Shown here: positions 62,928-64,000 of the stretch, piece by piece | How positions within the stretch are numbered: position 1 is the first letter of the stretch | How the letters are laid out: the number at the start of each line of letters is the position of its first letter | Assembly: GCF_910594985.1 (NCBI RefSeq) | Contig: NZ_CAJVCE010000020.1 | Span: forward strand, 62,001-126,000 | Direction: 5' to 3' | DNA length: 64,000 nucleotides | Source: Paenibacillus allorhizosphaerae | GTDB lineage: Bacteria > Bacillota > Bacilli > Paenibacillales > NBRC-103111 | Notes under the pieces: generated by a model | Database searches by the model: none | Seen by the model: the letters and a program-made list of their open reading frames with translations, nothing else | Told to the model about the DNA's origin: nothing | Program-made: the position numbers and the translations under genes

Positions 62928-63905
62928 TTACGCCTTAAGGCACCGTACTTTGTGCCCGCCGCCGAGGTCCCGCAGCTCCAATTGGCCCTCCCGGCATTCC
63001 ATCGTCGCAATCGGACAACGGTCCGCAAATCGGCATCCGACCGTCAACGTCCCTGCCGGAGGCACGCTGCCCGCAATCGGCACAAGCTTCTCGATCGCTC
63101 CTTGCATACGCGGCGTCGACTGCAGCAAACCTTTCGTATACGGATGCTTCGGCGATTTGAACAACGTACGTACGTCGGTGGACTCTACGATTTGCCCGGC
63201 ATACATGACAATGACGCGATTGGCCATCTCGGCCACCACGCCAAGGTCGTGCGTAATGAACAGGACGGACATGTCCGATTCCTTGAGCAGTTGACGCAGC
63301 AGGTCAAGCACCTGCGCTTGAATGGTCACATCCAAAGCGGTCGTCGGCTCATCCGCGATGAGCAGATCCGGCCTGCATGCCATAGCCATCGCCAGCATGA
63401 CACGCTGCCGCATCCCTCCGGACAACCGGTGAGGATATTCTTTCCGAATCCGCGAAGGCTCAGGAAATCCGACCCGGCGCAGCCACTCCTCCGCCATAGT
63501 AATCGCTTCCGTCTTGGACACGCCAAGATGCCGGATAATCGCTTCGGTCAATTGCATGCCGATCGTCAGCACCGGATTGAGCGAGGTCATCGGCTCCTGG
63601 AAGATCATCGCCATCTTCCGTCCCCGGACCTGCGAAATTTCCTTCTTGTTCAGTCCGACCAAATTTCGCCCGCGAAACCGCACTTCACCGTCCGCAATCT
63701 CCCCTGTCCGGGGAAGCAGCTGCATAATCGAGAGGGAGGTCATGCTTTTCCCGCAGCCCGATTCGCCGACCAAGGCAACCACTTCGTTCTTACCGATCTC
63801 AAAATCGATGCCGTCTACTACGGTCACTTCCCGCTTCTTGTCTTTAATTACCGTTTTAAGCGCTTTAACTTCCAAGATTGCCTCGGACAGGGGGTTCACC
63901 TTCAT
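62928..63905 (-). CDS. oppD: Peptide ABC transporter ATPase D
   Basis: The 325-residue ATPase has Walker [11 protein letters not shown]-loop [17 protein letters not shown], signature [21 protein letters not shown], Walker [13 protein letters not shown], and THD. The C-terminal [22 protein letters not shown] is the OppD/DppD oligopeptide extension. It is the first gene of the operon oppD-oppF-binding protein-oppB-oppC. An AAGCGCTT palindrome lies about 40 nt inside its coding sequence. Confidence 0.94.
   Translation of the reverse strand: MKVNPLSEAILEVKALKTVIKDKKREVTVVDGIDFEIGKNEVVALVGESGCGKSMTSLSIMQLLPRTGEIADGEVRFRGRNLVGLNKKEISQVRGRKMAMIFQEPMTSLNPVLTIGMQLTEAIIRHLGVSKTEAITMAEEWLRRVGFPEPSRIRKEYPHRLSGGMRQRVMLAMAMACRPDLLIADEPTTALDVTIQAQVLDLLRQLLKESDMSVLFITHDLGVVAEMANRVIVMYAGQIVESTDVRTLFKSPKHPYTKGLLQSTPRMQGAIEKLVPIAGSVPPAGTLTVGCRFADRCPIATMECREGQLELRDLGGGHKVRCLKA
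63853..63869. promoter_or_regulatory. AAGCGCTT palindrome inside the start of oppD
   Basis: GTTTTAAGCGCTTTAAC, core at 63858-63865, is nearly symmetric. CcpA sites inside the first codons of genes are known in bacilli, but this copy could also be a coincidence of codons for LKALK. Confidence 0.4.
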
Positions 63906-63943
63906 TTCGATCTTCGTTTTGAAAAAAATAGATATGTAGCGTC

Positions 63944-63972
63944 ATTTTACGATTAATTGACCAAGTTGTCAT
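63944..63972 (-). promoter_or_regulatory. Likely sigma-A promoter of the opp operon
   Basis: On the minus strand ATGACA (63967-63972) and TAAAAT (63944-63949) are separated by 17 bp. The -10 lies 39 bp upstream of the oppD start in an AT-rich stretch. Confidence 0.55.
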
Positions 63973-64000
63973 TAAAAATTTAATTTATCTGTATATAAAT

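Overview
The window looks like a chromosomal segment of a spore-forming Firmicute of the Paenibacillaceae type (Paenibacillus, Cohnella or a relative). The evidence is moderately high GC, strong GGAGG ribosome binding sites, frequent TTG and GTG starts, two tiny YjcZ-type sporulation peptides, many Gram-positive lipoproteins, and several sugar ABC importers of the LplB/YtcP type that carry no ATPase gene of their own. No rRNA, tRNA, CRISPR array, transposase or phage gene was recognised.

Positions 1 to 15.9 kb hold short housekeeping and regulatory units: an alpha/beta hydrolase, a lipoprotein, a CheY-like receiver, a copper-amine-oxidase-type stalk-domain protein and a probably frameshifted membrane protein. 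They also hold two glycerophosphodiester phosphodiesterases (one in an operon with a DeoR regulator), an AHSA1/ArsR pair with a duplicated operator, a PAP2 phosphatase overlapping a diacylglycerol-glucosyltransferase-like enzyme, and an amidoligase. The stretch closes with glycolate oxidase glcDF divergent from a FadR-type GntR regulator and a DUF2325 gene behind two Fur-like boxes.

Positions 16 to 32.6 kb hold two glycosyltransferase plus deacetylase pairs (one in a low-GC patch), a PhyH dioxygenase divergent from an AraC regulator, a lactonase and a PatB/MalY-type C-S lyase. Next comes an operon in which a helix-turn-helix domain is fused to a degenerate F1-ATPase beta-like domain, followed by a methyltransferase gene. 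A MacAB-like ABC exporter operon follows, with a duplicated adaptor protein and a large secreted protein of unknown function.

Positions 32.7 to 57.6 kb form a catabolic region. A complete myo-inositol operon (iolD-iolE-iolG-iolB-iolC-iolJ-iolA, all on the minus strand) is followed by an orphan sugar-binding lipoprotein and a LacI regulator. A second LacI regulator heads an importer operon (binding protein and two permeases) that continues into three enzymes without signal peptides: a PHP-domain hydrolase, an endonuclease/exonuclease/phosphatase-fold enzyme and a GH38-type alpha-mannosidase. A UgpABE-like glycerol-3-phosphate or glycerophosphodiester importer ends the region. AAGCGCTT-centred LacI/CcpA-type sites recur in front of and inside these operons. 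Taken together, the genes could allow use of inositol-, mannose- and glycerophosphate-containing compounds such as glycerophosphoinositol mannosides; this is a hypothesis.

Positions 57.9 to 64 kb hold one oligopeptide/dipeptide ABC importer operon (D-F-binding protein-B-C) with a recognisable promoter at the right edge.
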